Made by a program: the position numbers and the translations under genes | Assembly (NCBI GenBank): GCA_019454865.1 | Contig: JACFNJ010000006.1 | Location: 3,679 to 25,764 of the forward strand | DNA: 22,086 nt | Source: Bacteroidia bacterium | Lineage (GTDB): Bacteria > Bacteroidota > Bacteroidia > UKL13-3 | Direction: 5' to 3' | In this document: positions 1-8,668 of the stretch, in pieces | Numbering within the stretch: position 1 is the first letter of the stretch | How the letters are laid out: each line of letters opens with the position of its first letter | The notes under the pieces: generated by a model | The model's database searches: none | The model's input: the letters and a program-made list of their open reading frames with translations, nothing else | What the model was told of the DNA's origin: nothing

Positions 1-786
1 TCCTAAAATTAAAATATCCGGTTTTACATTTTCGTAATCACATGCAAGCATGCGTCCGGTTCTACACAATCCGGTTTGTATTTCATCAGCAATCATCAAT
101 ACATTATACTTGGTACAAAGATTCCGAACACTTGTAATATAGCCTTCATCAGGAACAACAACACCGGCTTCGCCTTGTATAGGCTCAAACATAAATGCTG
201 CAATACTTGGATTAGCTTTAAACGCATTTTCCAATACTTCTAAATTATTATAAGGTACAAGATTAAAGCCCGGCATAAACGGACCAAACTGAGAATAACT
301 GCTTGGGTCGGTACTGGATGATACCGCAGCCAAAGTTCTTCCCCAAAAGTTTCCTTCAACAAATAAAATTGTTGCTTGATTTTCGGGAATTTTCTTTACT
401 ACATACCCCCATCTTCTTGCTAATTTTATTGCAGTTTCACCACCCTCTACTCCGGTATTCATTGGTAATACTTTATCGTATCCTAATAAAGTGGTAATGT
501 ATTTCTCATACTCGCCCAATAGGTTATTATAAAAAGCTCTACTTGTTAAAGTAAGTTGTTTGGCTTGATTTACCAATGCATTAATAATACGTGGATGACA
601 GTGTCCTTGATTAACCGCACTATATGCTGATAAAAAATCAAAATATTGCCGTCCTTCTACATCGTTCATAAATATTCCTTCGGCACGTTCAATCACTACA
701 GGTAAAGGATGATAATTGTGTGCACCGAAGCGATCTTCTAAGTCAATAAAGTATTGGGATTGGGTTGTATTTGTGCTTAAATTCAT
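1..786 (-). CDS. rocD: Ornithine--oxo-acid aminotransferase, 3' end cut by window edge
   Basis: PLP-dependent class III aminotransferase that converts ornithine and 2-oxoglutarate to glutamate semialdehyde and glutamate in the cytosol (arginine/ornithine use, proline link). The ATG at 786 opens 262 codons that run off the window edge. The family is about 400 residues, so the last third is missing. Visible are the N-terminal FGAHNYHPLPVV, which is typical of ornithine rather than acetylornithine aminotransferases, then LSAYSAVNQGH, the cofactor-phosphate region MNTGVEGGETAIKLAR, EPIQGEAGV and the PLP-ring aspartate in ADEIQTG. The window ends just before the expected Schiff-base lysine, so that residue cannot be checked. 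The gene follows purN by 49 bp but has its own -7-like box only 4 nt before the ATG. A related class III enzyme is possible but less likely. Confidence 0.9.
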   Translation of the reverse strand, partial: MNLSTNTTQSQYFIDLEDRFGAHNYHPLPVVIERAEGIFMNDVEGRQYFDFLSAYSAVNQGHCHPRIINALVNQAKQLTLTSRAFYNNLLGEYEKYITTLLGYDKVLPMNTGVEGGETAIKLARRWGYVVKKIPENQATILFVEGNFWGRTLAAVSSSTDPSSYSQFGPFMPGFNLVPYNNLEVLENAFKANPSIAAFMFEPIQGEAGVVVPDEGYITSVRNLCTKYNVLMIADEIQTGLCRTGRMLACDYENVKPDILILG

Positions 787-790
787 CCTG

Positions 791-798
791 CGAAAGTA
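791..798 (-). promoter_or_regulatory. -7 box in front of rocD
   Basis: On the minus strand the bases read TACTTTCG, one mismatch from the Bacteroidetes TAnnTTTG element, and end 4 nt before the rocD ATG. No clear TTG is found 18-21 nt upstream; that position is a T-run. If it is used, transcription would start at or next to the start codon and the mRNA would be leaderless. Confidence 0.45.
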
Positions 799-835
799 GG
801 AGAATTAGCTTGATTAAAAAAATTAAGCACTAAGG

Positions 836-1402
836 TTATATACCTAATACTCGCAAAATTGCTTCAGGGAAATATTGCATTTCAAGTAATGCAATTTGCT
901 TTTGAACATCCTCAATTGTATCCGTTTTTTTCACCTCAAACTTTGCTTGAAAAATAGGTGACCCCTCATCGTACTTTTCATTTACAAAATGAATTGTAAT
1001 GCCGTGTTCTTTTTCTTTCTTTTTCAGCACAGCTTCATGTACAAAATGTCCATACATGCCTTTTCCGCCAAACTTAGGTAACAATGCAGGATGAATATTA
1101 ATTATTTGCTTAGGATAAGCATTTACCAGATAAGATGGAATTAACCACAGAAATCCAGCTAATACAATTAAATCCGGTGTGTATTGTGCAAGTTCCGATT
1201 TAAATTTTTCTTCGTTTTTAAAATCTTCTTTTGAAAATAAATGCACAGGCACATCAAATTGCTTCATTCGCTCAATTACCTTTGCCTTTGGATTATTACA
1301 AAATAGTGCTGCAACTTTTACTTTTGTGTTATCTTTAAATTTCTCACAAATATTTTGTGCATTAGTTCCGCTACCTGAGGCAAAAATTACTATGTTTTTC
1401 AA
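836..1402 (-). CDS. purN: Phosphoribosylglycinamide formyltransferase (GAR transformylase)
   Basis: Third step of purine synthesis: transfers a formyl group from 10-formyltetrahydrofolate to GAR in the cytosol. The 188-residue length fits the family. The phosphate-binding loop FASGSGTN lies at residues 7-14. The catalytic set is in place: N102 and H104 in NIHPALLPKF, and D145 in YDEG. The start is a TTG, because no ATG exists near the conserved first strand and the preceding gene's stop lies in the same frame just one codon upstream. It is the last gene of a leftward run ribH > lipoprotein > purN and must rely on read-through or coupling from the lipoprotein gene. No terminator is obvious after it. 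Confidence 0.95.
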   Translation of the reverse strand: MKNIVIFASGSGTNAQNICEKFKDNTKVKVAALFCNNPKAKVIERMKQFDVPVHLFSKEDFKNEEKFKSELAQYTPDLIVLAGFLWLIPSYLVNAYPKQIINIHPALLPKFGGKGMYGHFVHEAVLKKKEKEHGITIHFVNEKYDEGSPIFQAKFEVKKTDTIEDVQKQIALLEMQYFPEAILRVLGI

Positions 1403-1405
1403 AGC

Positions 1406-2872
1406 TTAAAATTGTAATTCGTTTAACACAATTTTTTGAAAGAAATCATCTGCATTATTATCACCATTCATTAAATACATAGGTACAGTAAGAACTACCA
1501 TATCGGTTTTACCGGATTGTGTATTTATACGTTTACTCAATACGTTGCTTTGACCTGTCCAAGGGAAGCTGTTTCCTAAACCTGTTGAGGTTAACTGAGC
1601 AGTAGCAAGCGAATCGTATGCATATAATCCGGATGAAGTAGTATGCGTAAAAAATGGGATAGCGTAATCAATAGGTTCAGATGCTTTTAAGGAAGGCCAA
1701 GATAAATCATAAGGAATAATTTTATCACCCATTTTCATTTTTAGTAATCTATCGCCACTGTTTACCAATTCTTTTATAGGTGTAAAACTAAATGCGGGGT
1801 CATCATTGCTTCTTTCGGATGATATAAACTCCAATGCCAAAAACATTTTTCCTCCATTAGTAAAAAATGAAGATGTTGTAAGTTGGGCAGTGCGTAAGCT
1901 TTGAATGTAATTATTCGTAATCCATACAATACGATTAAAATATTCAAATGTTTTGGTAAGAGCAAAATTATCGGTTGGCAACTCACGTGCAGAGGACTGA
2001 ACAATATCGTAGGCAGAATAAGCGGAGCCTAGATTTTGAATACGAGATTTATAAAAATTTAAAGCTCTTGTTCGGCTTGAGCCGGTATAATCGCTTATAA
2101 ACAGTAGTCCATTTCCGGGTTTACGGATATACAAACGCAATACATCCCAATCGGATTTTCCACCACTTTTATCTACTGCTCGAATAAGAATAGTATTACT
2201 ATCGTTGTATAAAATTCCGGATAATTTCTGACCGAAAAGTATTTTTTGCGGGTTATTATAAACTATAAAATCTCCGGTAAAATTTAATCCGTTTTTTTCA
2301 CCCACTAAGGTTGTATTTACTACGGATGATGGCAAAGTTATTTTATTTGATACAGTATCATTTAATGCCAATTCAATATAATCAATATCAGCAGGTCCAT
2401 CATCATCCTTTATAATCCACGAAAGCCACAATGCTGGAAACGAAGAAGTACGATTTGTATCATCGCCAATAAAATTAATAGAAGGCATGGAGTTTCGTAT
2501 TGGGTAAATAAGTGATGCAGGAGTTGGGTCAGTTAATCCCTTGTCAGAAACGGCACGTACAAATAGTGGGATATTTGCAGTATCGGAACCAATAGGTAGA
2601 GTTAATACAAATGTACCATTTTGTTTGGCAGTAAATGTCCATGTTGCCATGTTATCCGTGCTTACTTCAAAGCCTTTTATATAACCCGACTCAATTGTAC
2701 CCCACCAATGTGCTTCAACAGTAGTTGTATAACGAATTTCACCATTTCGAAAAATACTATCAACCACCATAAATGTTTCCGGATAGTTGCCTGAGTTATA
2801 CTCTCCTTCAAACTCTTTTTTACATGAAAAAAGAGAAAGCAAAAACATCAATACAAAAACAGAATTACGCAT
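1406..2872 (-). CDS. Secreted lipoprotein of unknown function, 488 aa
   Basis: I do not recognise the family. The first 17 residues form a hydrophobic signal ending in LFSC, a lipobox with C17 as the lipidated residue, followed by KKEFEGE. This suggests export and an envelope location. Residues about 30-125 and 135-245 look like beta-rich modules of the fibronectin-III/Ig kind (for example GYIKGFEVSTDNMATW and DNTNTILIRAVDKSG-like strands near 225-240). The C-terminal half starts with GLLFISDYTGS and has FNRIVWITNNYIQSL followed by FFTNGGKMFLALEF, a strand-helix-GG-strand pattern like glutamine-amidotransferase-like domains of secreted Bacteroidetes proteins. No catalytic Cys/His pair is evident, so this is a fold guess only. 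It sits 29 bp after ribH and is separated from purN by a single codon, so it is probably co-transcribed with both. Confidence 0.8.
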   Translation of the reverse strand: MRNSVFVLMFLLSLFSCKKEFEGEYNSGNYPETFMVVDSIFRNGEIRYTTTVEAHWWGTIESGYIKGFEVSTDNMATWTFTAKQNGTFVLTLPIGSDTANIPLFVRAVSDKGLTDPTPASLIYPIRNSMPSINFIGDDTNRTSSFPALWLSWIIKDDDGPADIDYIELALNDTVSNKITLPSSVVNTTLVGEKNGLNFTGDFIVYNNPQKILFGQKLSGILYNDSNTILIRAVDKSGGKSDWDVLRLYIRKPGNGLLFISDYTGSSRTRALNFYKSRIQNLGSAYSAYDIVQSSARELPTDNFALTKTFEYFNRIVWITNNYIQSLRTAQLTTSSFFTNGGKMFLALEFISSERSNDDPAFSFTPIKELVNSGDRLLKMKMGDKIIPYDLSWPSLKASEPIDYAIPFFTHTTSSGLYAYDSLATAQLTSTGLGNSFPWTGQSNVLSKRINTQSGKTDMVVLTVPMYLMNGDNNADDFFQKIVLNELQF

Positions 2873-2901
2873 ATTATAAATTCACTTCAATTATAATTGT
2901 T

Positions 2902-3414
2902 TTATCTGTTATTCGATTTATCAGCAAACAAATTATTCTTTGCCTGAAGCATTTTCAATGCCGTTTCAGCAGCCTCAGTTCCTTTGTTTCCATACTTTCC
3001 GCCTGACCTGTCAATTGCTTGTTGCATTGTATTAGTGGTAAGTACGCCAAATACAACAGGTTTGTTAAATTTTAAACCAACTTGCGTAATACCATTAGCA
3101 CAAGCATCACATATAAAATCAAAATGCTTTGTTTCGCCCTGTATTACACAACCTAATGAAATTACAGCATCAATATTTTCCAATTGAGCCATCCATTGTG
3201 CTCCAAGTGTAAGTTCAAAACTTCCGGGTACAAATTGAACTTTTATATTTTGTGATTGAACACCAGCTTGTTTTAGAAATGCAATTGCACCTTCTTTTAA
3301 AGCGTTTGTTATTTCTGTATTCCACTCAGAAACTACAATACCAATTGAAACAGTTTTAAAGTAGTCTTCTATTTCAAGATTTGTTGATGAAAGATTTTTA
3401 TGTTGTGTTGACAT
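2902..3414 (-). CDS. ribH: 6,7-dimethyl-8-ribityllumazine synthase
   Basis: Penultimate step of riboflavin synthesis: joins 5-amino-6-ribitylamino-uracil with 3,4-dihydroxybutanone 4-phosphate, usually inside an icosahedral or pentameric shell. At 170 residues the length is normal. Family marks are W31 in SEWN (substrate stacking), PGSFE at 63-67, GCVIQGETKHFD at 88-99 with the proton-transfer histidine H97, R136 in DRSGGK and NKGTEAA at 143-149. The N-terminal ~18 residues are longer and polar, common in this phylum. It is the first gene of the leftward unit with the lipoprotein and purN, behind a good -33/-7 promoter only 5 nt from its ATG. No FMN riboswitch is present upstream. Confidence 0.96.
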   Translation of the reverse strand: MSTQHKNLSSTNLEIEDYFKTVSIGIVVSEWNTEITNALKEGAIAFLKQAGVQSQNIKVQFVPGSFELTLGAQWMAQLENIDAVISLGCVIQGETKHFDFICDACANGITQVGLKFNKPVVFGVLTTNTMQQAIDRSGGKYGNKGTEAAETALKMLQAKNNLFADKSNNR

Positions 3415-3419
3415 GTGTA

Positions 3420-3450
3420 CGAAAATATTTTATTAACCCTCATGATACAA
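3420..3450 (-). promoter_or_regulatory. Promoter of ribH, Bacteroidetes type, apparently leaderless
   Basis: On the minus strand TTG (3450-3448), 20 nt, then TATTTTCG (3427-3420), which fits TTG-N18-20-TAnnTTTG with one change in the -7 box. Only 5 nt separate the box from the ribH ATG, so the predicted transcript begins at or within a few bases of the start codon. Confidence 0.6.
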
Positions 3451-3454
3451 ATAA

Positions 3455-3481
3455 AAAAGCCACTCGGTTGGAGTGGCTTTT
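3455..3481 (-). terminator. Rho-independent terminator of queA
   Basis: Perfect 11-bp stem: AAAAGCCACTC, loop, GAGTGGCTTTT. Read on the minus strand it starts just after the queA stop, has a CAACC loop and continues into a run of six T. It separates queA from the ribH promoter, which begins 5 bp further on. Confidence 0.88.
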
Positions 3482-3486
3482 CAATA

Positions 3487-4533
3487 TTATAGAATTAATA
3501 ATGCATCACCATAGGTCATGAATTTATACTTCTTTTTTATAGCTTCCTGATATGCTTCCATTAAAGCATCATATCCGGCAAAAGCGGCAGCCATCATTAC
3601 TAATGTTGATTCCGGAGCATGAAAATTTGTTATCATGCTATTTGCAATACGGAAATCGTGGTAAGGAAATAAAAATTTATCTGTCCATCCGCTATTTACA
3701 TTAAGTCTATCAGTAGATGAAACGGATGATTCAATTGCGCGCATTACTGAAGAACCTACTGCACATATTTTACGTTTTTCGTCTTTTGCTCTATTTACTA
3801 TTTTGGATGTTTCAGCAGGAATATCAAAATATTCACTATCCATTTTATGTTTAGTTAAATCTTCTACTTCTACTGCACGAAATGCACCTAACCCATTATG
3901 AACAGTAACTTCGGCAAAATTTACTCCTTTAATCTCCATACGCATCATTAACTCTTTAGTAAAGTGCAACCCTGCATTAGGTGGTGAAACTGCTCCAATT
4001 TTTTTTGCAAAAATAGTTTGGAATCTTTCTTTGTCTAATTTTTCAACAGGGCGTCCCATGTATTTTGGAATTGGCATTTCGCCTAATTTTTCAATTAACT
4101 TCCAAAGTTCTTCATCCGGCCCATCAAACAAAAAGCGTATTGTTCTACCTCTTGATGTGGTATTATCAACCACTTCAGCTACTAATATATCATCGCCAAA
4201 ATAAAGTTTATTTCCTACACGGATTTTACGAGCCGGATCCACTAATACGTCCCATAATTTCATTTCTTTATTCAACTCACGTAATAAAAAAACTTCAATT
4301 TTAGCACCTGTTTTTTCTTTACTGCCATACAACCTTGCCGGAAAAACCTGCGTGTTGTTATTTATCATTACATCTCTGTCGTCAAAATAATCCAGTATGT
4401 CTTTAAATACTTTGTGTTCAATTTTTCCCTTTTTTCTATCCAATACCATCATTTTACTTTCATGGCGTATATCAGCAGGGTACTTAGCAATTAAACTGTC
4501 TGTTAAGTTAAACTTAAATTGAGATAATTTCAT
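3487..4533 (-). CDS. queA: tRNA preQ1(34) S-adenosylmethionine ribosyltransferase-isomerase
   Basis: Makes epoxyqueuosine in the wobble position of GUN-anticodon tRNAs by moving the ribosyl part of SAM onto preQ1. The 348-residue length and motif order fit QueA: FNLTDSLIAKYPADIRHESKM near the N-terminus, INNNTQVFPARLYGSK at ~57-72, GEMPIPKYMGR at ~151-161, the SPPNAGLHFT core at ~183-192, VTVHNGLGAF at ~208-217, and NSMITNFHAPESTLVMMAAAFAG in the C-terminal part. It is a single-gene unit with its own promoter 77 bp upstream and a strong terminator. Other queuosine genes are not in the window. Confidence 0.97.
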   Translation of the reverse strand: MKLSQFKFNLTDSLIAKYPADIRHESKMMVLDRKKGKIEHKVFKDILDYFDDRDVMINNNTQVFPARLYGSKEKTGAKIEVFLLRELNKEMKLWDVLVDPARKIRVGNKLYFGDDILVAEVVDNTTSRGRTIRFLFDGPDEELWKLIEKLGEMPIPKYMGRPVEKLDKERFQTIFAKKIGAVSPPNAGLHFTKELMMRMEIKGVNFAEVTVHNGLGAFRAVEVEDLTKHKMDSEYFDIPAETSKIVNRAKDEKRKICAVGSSVMRAIESSVSSTDRLNVNSGWTDKFLFPYHDFRIANSMITNFHAPESTLVMMAAAFAGYDALMEAYQEAIKKKYKFMTYGDALLIL

Positions 4534-4798
4534 GTATTCTGTATGCGATTATGTATCTTACTTAATATTTATGCACTATTTAGCCTAAAATAGTACAATA
4601 AAACGAGGTGCGAAGGTAATACTTTAAACGAGTTTGTCAAGGGTATATAAATATATATTGCAAAACATAGCTTATTGAAAATGTGAACCGTAGAACTAAT
4701 AGAGCAAAAGAAGTATTAAATATTTCTGTATAACTTTACTTAATAGCCATTTTTATCTCCTGCCATTTAGAGATATATTGCAAAAAAATGACAATAAA
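4534..4798. other. Divergent intergenic region queA / peroxidase
   Basis: 265 bp between two divergent genes. It holds the queA promoter on the minus strand. On the plus strand only weak matches to a -7 box occur: TAACTTTA at 4731-4738 and TATATTG at 4774-4780. No strong hairpin or operator-like repeat was seen, so the rightward promoter remains uncertain. Confidence 0.5.
4611..4640 (-). promoter_or_regulatory. Promoter of queA
   Basis: Minus strand TTG (4640-4638), exactly 19 nt, then TACCTTCG (4618-4611): the Bacteroidetes -33/-7 layout with one change in the -7 box. It predicts an untranslated leader of about 70 nt, unlike the leaderless-looking units nearby. Confidence 0.6.
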
Positions 4799-5914
4799 AT
4801 GGATACACGTAACAAAATTTATTCGCTGATTTTAATTGCTGGCTTTGGATACGGAATCGCATCCTGTAACCAGAATAAAACTACAGAAAACACCGAATCA
4901 GTAAAAGCACAATCAAGCAACCTTACTGAGGCAGACCAAGCACTTATTAAACGTGCCGGACAAATATTCGGTTCGCTACCTGAAGTAAATGAGGCTATCT
5001 CTGAAACCGAGAAAAACAAGATTGCATTGGGTAAGGCTTTATACTTTGATGCCAGACTAAGTAAAAGTGGAGTTATTAGTTGTAATAGTTGCCACAATAT
5101 TGCTACCTATGGGGTTGATAACTTGCCAACCTCACCCGGACATAAATGGCAATTTGGAGGCAGAAACTCGCCAACCAGCTTTAACGCAGCATTACATAAA
5201 ATGCAATTTTGGGATGGCCGTGCCGAAAATGTAGAAGAACAAGCCAAAGGTCCAATTTTAAATCCGGTAGAAATGGCTACACCACACGAAGATTTTGCTG
5301 TAAACAGAATAGCATCTATTCCAACGTATGAAACGTGGTTTAAAAATGCATTTCCGAACAAAGAAAAACCAATCACATACAACAACATTGCAAATGCAAT
5401 TGGAGCTTTTGAAAGAACGCTTATTACTCCATCAAGATTTGATAAATATTTAAAAGGCGATGGCAATGCATTAACAGCAGACGAGAAAAAAGGTATGGAA
5501 ACGTTTATTAATGTTGGATGCGTTACTTGCCATTTAGGCAATGCAATTGGTGGCTCAACTTTTCAGAAATTTGGTGTAAATAAAGATTATTGGGCATTAA
5601 CCGGTAGCAAGAATAAGGATGAAGGGAGAAAAGATGTTACCAAATCGGAGGCTGATAAATACTTTTTTAAAGTTCCCGGACTTAGAAATATTGAACATAC
5701 TTACCCTTATTTTCATGATGGAAGTATTTGGGATTTAAAAGAAGCCATTGCGATAATGAGTGAAATACAACTAAACAAAAAACTTAATGCAGACGAGATA
5801 AATAGCATAGAAGCTTTTTTACAATCTTTAACCGGTGAACTACCTAAAGAAGCCTTAACATTACCTGTATTGCCTGCAAGTACAGCCAATACAAGCAAAC
5901 CCGATTTTAAATAA
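4799..5914 (+). CDS. Diheme cytochrome c peroxidase / MauG-family lipoprotein
   Basis: Likely reduces hydrogen peroxide in the periplasm with electrons from a small cytochrome; MauG-like oxidation of another substrate is possible. I chose the ATG at 4799 (371 aa): it gives a clean lipoprotein signal ending GIASC (C23), whereas the upstream TTG adds seven polar residues. Two heme-binding CxxCH motifs are present, C95-NS-C98-H99 and C241-VT-C244-H245, in the two-domain layout of bacterial CCP. NSPTSFNAALHKMQFWDGRA (123-142), NPVEM (155-159), KVPGLRNIEHTYPYFHDG (291-308) and the C-terminal NSIEAFLQSLTG are family hallmarks. It ends in a Pro/Thr/Ser-rich tail and is followed by a terminator, so it is its own unit. 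The lipid anchor is the notable feature; the class is otherwise typical. Confidence 0.92.
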   Translation: MDTRNKIYSLILIAGFGYGIASCNQNKTTENTESVKAQSSNLTEADQALIKRAGQIFGSLPEVNEAISETEKNKIALGKALYFDARLSKSGVISCNSCHNIATYGVDNLPTSPGHKWQFGGRNSPTSFNAALHKMQFWDGRAENVEEQAKGPILNPVEMATPHEDFAVNRIASIPTYETWFKNAFPNKEKPITYNNIANAIGAFERTLITPSRFDKYLKGDGNALTADEKKGMETFINVGCVTCHLGNAIGGSTFQKFGVNKDYWALTGSKNKDEGRKDVTKSEADKYFFKVPGLRNIEHTYPYFHDGSIWDLKEAIAIMSEIQLNKKLNADEINSIEAFLQSLTGELPKEALTLPVLPASTANTSKPDFK

Positions 5915-5937
5915 AGCTATCCTAAAGTACATAATTG

Positions 5938-5970
5938 CCTCCTCTTTTAAAAAAATTGAGGAGGTTTTTT
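5938..5970 (+). terminator. Rho-independent terminator after the peroxidase gene
   Basis: CCTCCTC (5938-5944) pairs perfectly with GAGGAGG (5958-5964) across an AT-rich 13-nt loop and is followed by six T. It lies 23 bp after the stop codon. Nothing else obvious is in the 168-bp gap before the WYL gene. Confidence 0.85.
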
Positions 5971-6082
5971 ATGCAATAAACAATCTTTATAAGTTAACTT
6001 ATCAGATAGAAGTTTTTCATATTGATAGCAAATAATTCCGTATTGCGCTTAATAATTTTTGATATAAATTGTACTTTGCATC

Positions 6083-7084
6083 ATGCCAAAAAATAAAAAT
6101 GCTTTTATACGCTATCGGATTATTGATGGAGCATTACGAAATAAATTCAAAAAATTCCCCTCTAAGCAAGAATTAATTGACGCTTGTAATGGACTAGGTA
6201 AAGTAAGTGCCCGCACAATTGATGGGGATATTTATGACATGAAATTTGATGAAGAGTTAGGATACTTTGCACCCATTGAATATGATCGCAAGCAACGCGG
6301 ATATTACTACACCGACAAGGATTACAGCATAAATAATTTACCATTAAAACAAGAAGATCTATATGCTTTGGAGTTTGCTTGTTCATTGCTAAAACAGTTT
6401 GAAGGCATTGAGCCAATTACACAATTTGTACAATCGGTTGAAAAAATTGAAGAATATGTAAACCTTAGAAACGTATTTGGCAATGACGATTTTTTACAAG
6501 TAATAGAAACCGAAAAAGGACTGAGCCAAAAAGGAAATGAATTTTTAAATCCATTACTGTTAAGTATAAAAGAACATAAAGCAGTAATGATGCACTACCA
6601 AGGTTATAATCATACTGAAATAAAACATTACGAAATTCATCCGTATGCACTAAAAGAATACCGTAACCGGTGGTATGTAATTGGCAAACTTACATCCAAA
6701 AACAATATTCAAACTTTTGCACTTGAACGCATAAAACAACTATTACCAACTCAACAAAATTTTGAACGCGATAAAAATTTTAGCCCGGCAGAATATTTTA
6801 AGTACTCATTCGGTATTTCGGTAAATAATTTAATTGCACAAGAAATAGAATTGCAGTTTCATCCAAGCGAAGCTCCATACATTAAAAGTATGCCATTGCA
6901 TCAAACCCAAAAAATTGAAATAGACAATGAGCAAGAATTTAGAATTACGTTACATGTTATCCTCTCATACGAATTAACAGCACAAATACTAAGTTATGGC
7001 AATAAGGTAAAAGTTATTCGCCCAAAAACTCTACAACAAGAAATATTAAATCAACTTAAAACAGCCTTAAAACAATACAAGTAG
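6083..7084 (+). CDS. WYL-domain transcriptional regulator
   Basis: A 333-residue protein with an N-terminal winged-helix-like part (residues ~8-75; RYRIIDGALRN, SKQELIDACNGLG, VSARTIDGDIYDM) and a WYL ligand-sensing domain at about 155-240. The WYL signature is RNRWYVIG at 194-201, with Val in place of Leu, followed by the conserved ALERI at ~213-217. A WCX-like C-terminal part fills 245-333. Family members bind DNA and sense nucleotides or nucleic-acid ends; they control DNA-damage genes, CRISPR or defence loci, and many targets are unknown. It stands alone between a terminator and guaB, with no neighbour that clearly names its target. A TACTTTG box ends 4 nt before its ATG. Confidence 0.87.
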   Translation: MPKNKNAFIRYRIIDGALRNKFKKFPSKQELIDACNGLGKVSARTIDGDIYDMKFDEELGYFAPIEYDRKQRGYYYTDKDYSINNLPLKQEDLYALEFACSLLKQFEGIEPITQFVQSVEKIEEYVNLRNVFGNDDFLQVIETEKGLSQKGNEFLNPLLLSIKEHKAVMMHYQGYNHTEIKHYEIHPYALKEYRNRWYVIGKLTSKNNIQTFALERIKQLLPTQQNFERDKNFSPAEYFKYSFGISVNNLIAQEIELQFHPSEAPYIKSMPLHQTQKIEIDNEQEFRITLHVILSYELTAQILSYGNKVKVIRPKTLQQEILNQLKTALKQYK

Positions 7085-7136
7085 CAGCAAAAAACAAATC
7101 GCAAAAAATAAATTCAAAGAATTAAGTTTATTCCTT

Positions 7137-7144
7137 TACATTTG
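7137..7144 (+). promoter_or_regulatory. -7 box of guaB
   Basis: TACATTTG matches TAnnTTTG exactly and lies 30 nt before the guaB ATG. No TTG is found at the usual distance (TTC at 7113-7115 is the nearest), so it is probably a moderate promoter or uses an upstream AT-rich stretch. Confidence 0.55.
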
Positions 7145-7174
7145 CACGGCAAATAATATAAGGTATTGTTTGCT

Positions 7175-8647
7175 ATGATTAACGATAAGTCCAAATTTTA
7201 CGGTGAAGGTTTAACATTTGATGATGTTTTATTACTTCCTGCATTTTCAGAGGTACTTCCTCGCGAGGTAAACACCTCCACACAACTCACACGCAACATT
7301 AAAATAAATATTCCCATTTTATCGGCAGCTATGGATACAGTTACCGAGTACCAAATGGCGATAGCTATGGCACAACAGGGTGGCTTAGGCATGTTGCATA
7401 AAAACATGAGTATCGAACGTCAAGCAGATGAAGTGAGAAAAGTAAAACGCAGCGAAAGCGGAATGATTTTGGACCCGGTAACACTACCTGTTACCGCTAC
7501 ATTAAAAGAAGCACATCGCATCATGAGCGAAAATCATATTGGTGGTATCCCTATTGTTGATGATAATTTTAAATTGATGGGAATTTTAACCAATAGAGAT
7601 TTGCGTTTTGAAAAGCAATTGAGCAAAAAGGTGAGTGAGATAATGACCAAAGAAAACTTAATCACCGCACCATCAGGAACTGACTTGAAAAAAGCCGAAT
7701 CCATATTACAGAAATATAAAATAGAAAAATTGCCTGTAGTAGATAAAAAGGGTAAACTCATTGGACTAATAACATACCGCGATATTTTAAAACTAAAAAA
7801 TAACCCGAACTCATGCAAAGATGTGCATGGCAGGTTATTGGTAGGTGCTGCTGTTGGCGTTACACCCGAAACTGAAGATAGAATTGCTGCATTGGTAAAA
7901 GCCGGAGTAGATGTAATAACAATAGATACAGCACATGGACATAGTGCATTTGTATTAAAAGAAATAAAACGACTACGTAAAATATTTCCTTCATTGGATA
8001 TAATAGCGGGCAATGTAGCCACAGGTGAAGGAGCAAAAGCTTTAGTAAATGCCGGTGTAGATGCGGTAAAAGTTGGTGTAGGACCCGGTTCAATTTGTAC
8101 AACCCGAATTATTGCAGGTATTGGCATGCCGCAATTGTCTGCCATTTATGATGCATCCAAAGCAATAAAAAATAGTGGTGTGCCGGTAATAGCTGATGGT
8201 GGAATACGATACAGTGGAGATATAGTAAAAGCATTAGCAGCAGGAGCAAGCACGGTAATGAGTGGCGGTATATTTGCCGGCTCCGAAGAATCGCCTGGAG
8301 AGACTATAATATATGAAGGTAGAAAATTTAAATCCTACAGAGGAATGGGCAGTATAGAAGCAATGAAAGAAGGAAGCAAAGATCGCTACTTTCAGGATGC
8401 TGAAGAAGAAATTGCTAAATTAGTACCGGAAGGAATAGTAGGAATGGTGGCATATAAAGGCAACTTAAAAGATGTGATTTATCAATATGTTGGAGGTTTA
8501 CGTGCAGGAATGGGATATGTAGGTGCTAAAACAATAAAAGACTTACAAAAAGCAAAATTTGTAAAAATTACCAATGCCGGTGCTAAAGAGAGCCATGCAC
8601 ACGATATTACAATTACAAAAGAAGCTCCTAACTACAGTAAAAAATAA
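7175..8647 (+). CDS. guaB: IMP dehydrogenase
   Basis: NAD-dependent oxidation of IMP to XMP, the committed step to GMP, acting as a cytosolic tetramer. The ATG at 7175 (490 aa) is preferred over a TTG three codons upstream because the family starts right before FYGEGLTFDDVLL. The barrel is interrupted by a CBS pair at about residues 93-205 (IMSENHIGGIPIVDD and ILQKYKIEKLPVVDK), the allosteric nucleotide-binding module. The active-site loop GPGSICTTR carries the catalytic cysteine C308, the phosphate site is VIADGGIRYSGD (338-349) and the flap SYRGMGS is at ~387-393. Length and order are canonical. It faces priA across 37 bp. Confidence 0.97.
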   Translation: MINDKSKFYGEGLTFDDVLLLPAFSEVLPREVNTSTQLTRNIKINIPILSAAMDTVTEYQMAIAMAQQGGLGMLHKNMSIERQADEVRKVKRSESGMILDPVTLPVTATLKEAHRIMSENHIGGIPIVDDNFKLMGILTNRDLRFEKQLSKKVSEIMTKENLITAPSGTDLKKAESILQKYKIEKLPVVDKKGKLIGLITYRDILKLKNNPNSCKDVHGRLLVGAAVGVTPETEDRIAALVKAGVDVITIDTAHGHSAFVLKEIKRLRKIFPSLDIIAGNVATGEGAKALVNAGVDAVKVGVGPGSICTTRIIAGIGMPQLSAIYDASKAIKNSGVPVIADGGIRYSGDIVKALAAGASTVMSGGIFAGSEESPGETIIYEGRKFKSYRGMGSIEAMKEGSKDRYFQDAEEEIAKLVPEGIVGMVAYKGNLKDVIYQYVGGLRAGMGYVGAKTIKDLQKAKFVKITNAGAKESHAHDITITKEAPNYSKK

Positions 8648-8668
8648 TTGGTATAATGCAATGAACCT

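Noticed and set aside
3415..3486. FMN riboswitch before ribH
   Set aside because: Only a promoter and the queA terminator fit in the 72 bp; there is no transcribed leader to fold.
4778..4801. Upstream TTG as the start of the peroxidase
   Set aside because: It adds polar QKNDNK before the signal peptide; the ATG at 4799 gives a normal lipoprotein signal.
4788..4829. Upstream out-of-frame ATG (13 codons) overlapping the peroxidase start
   Set aside because: No sign of conservation or function; ATG-rich AT sequence makes such short frames common.
7166..7177. TTG start three codons upstream in guaB
   Set aside because: The ATG at 7175 gives the family-typical N-terminus and length.
7534..8145. 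203-codon open frame antisense to guaB
   Set aside because: Shadow of the guaB coding pattern; no motif and no promoter.
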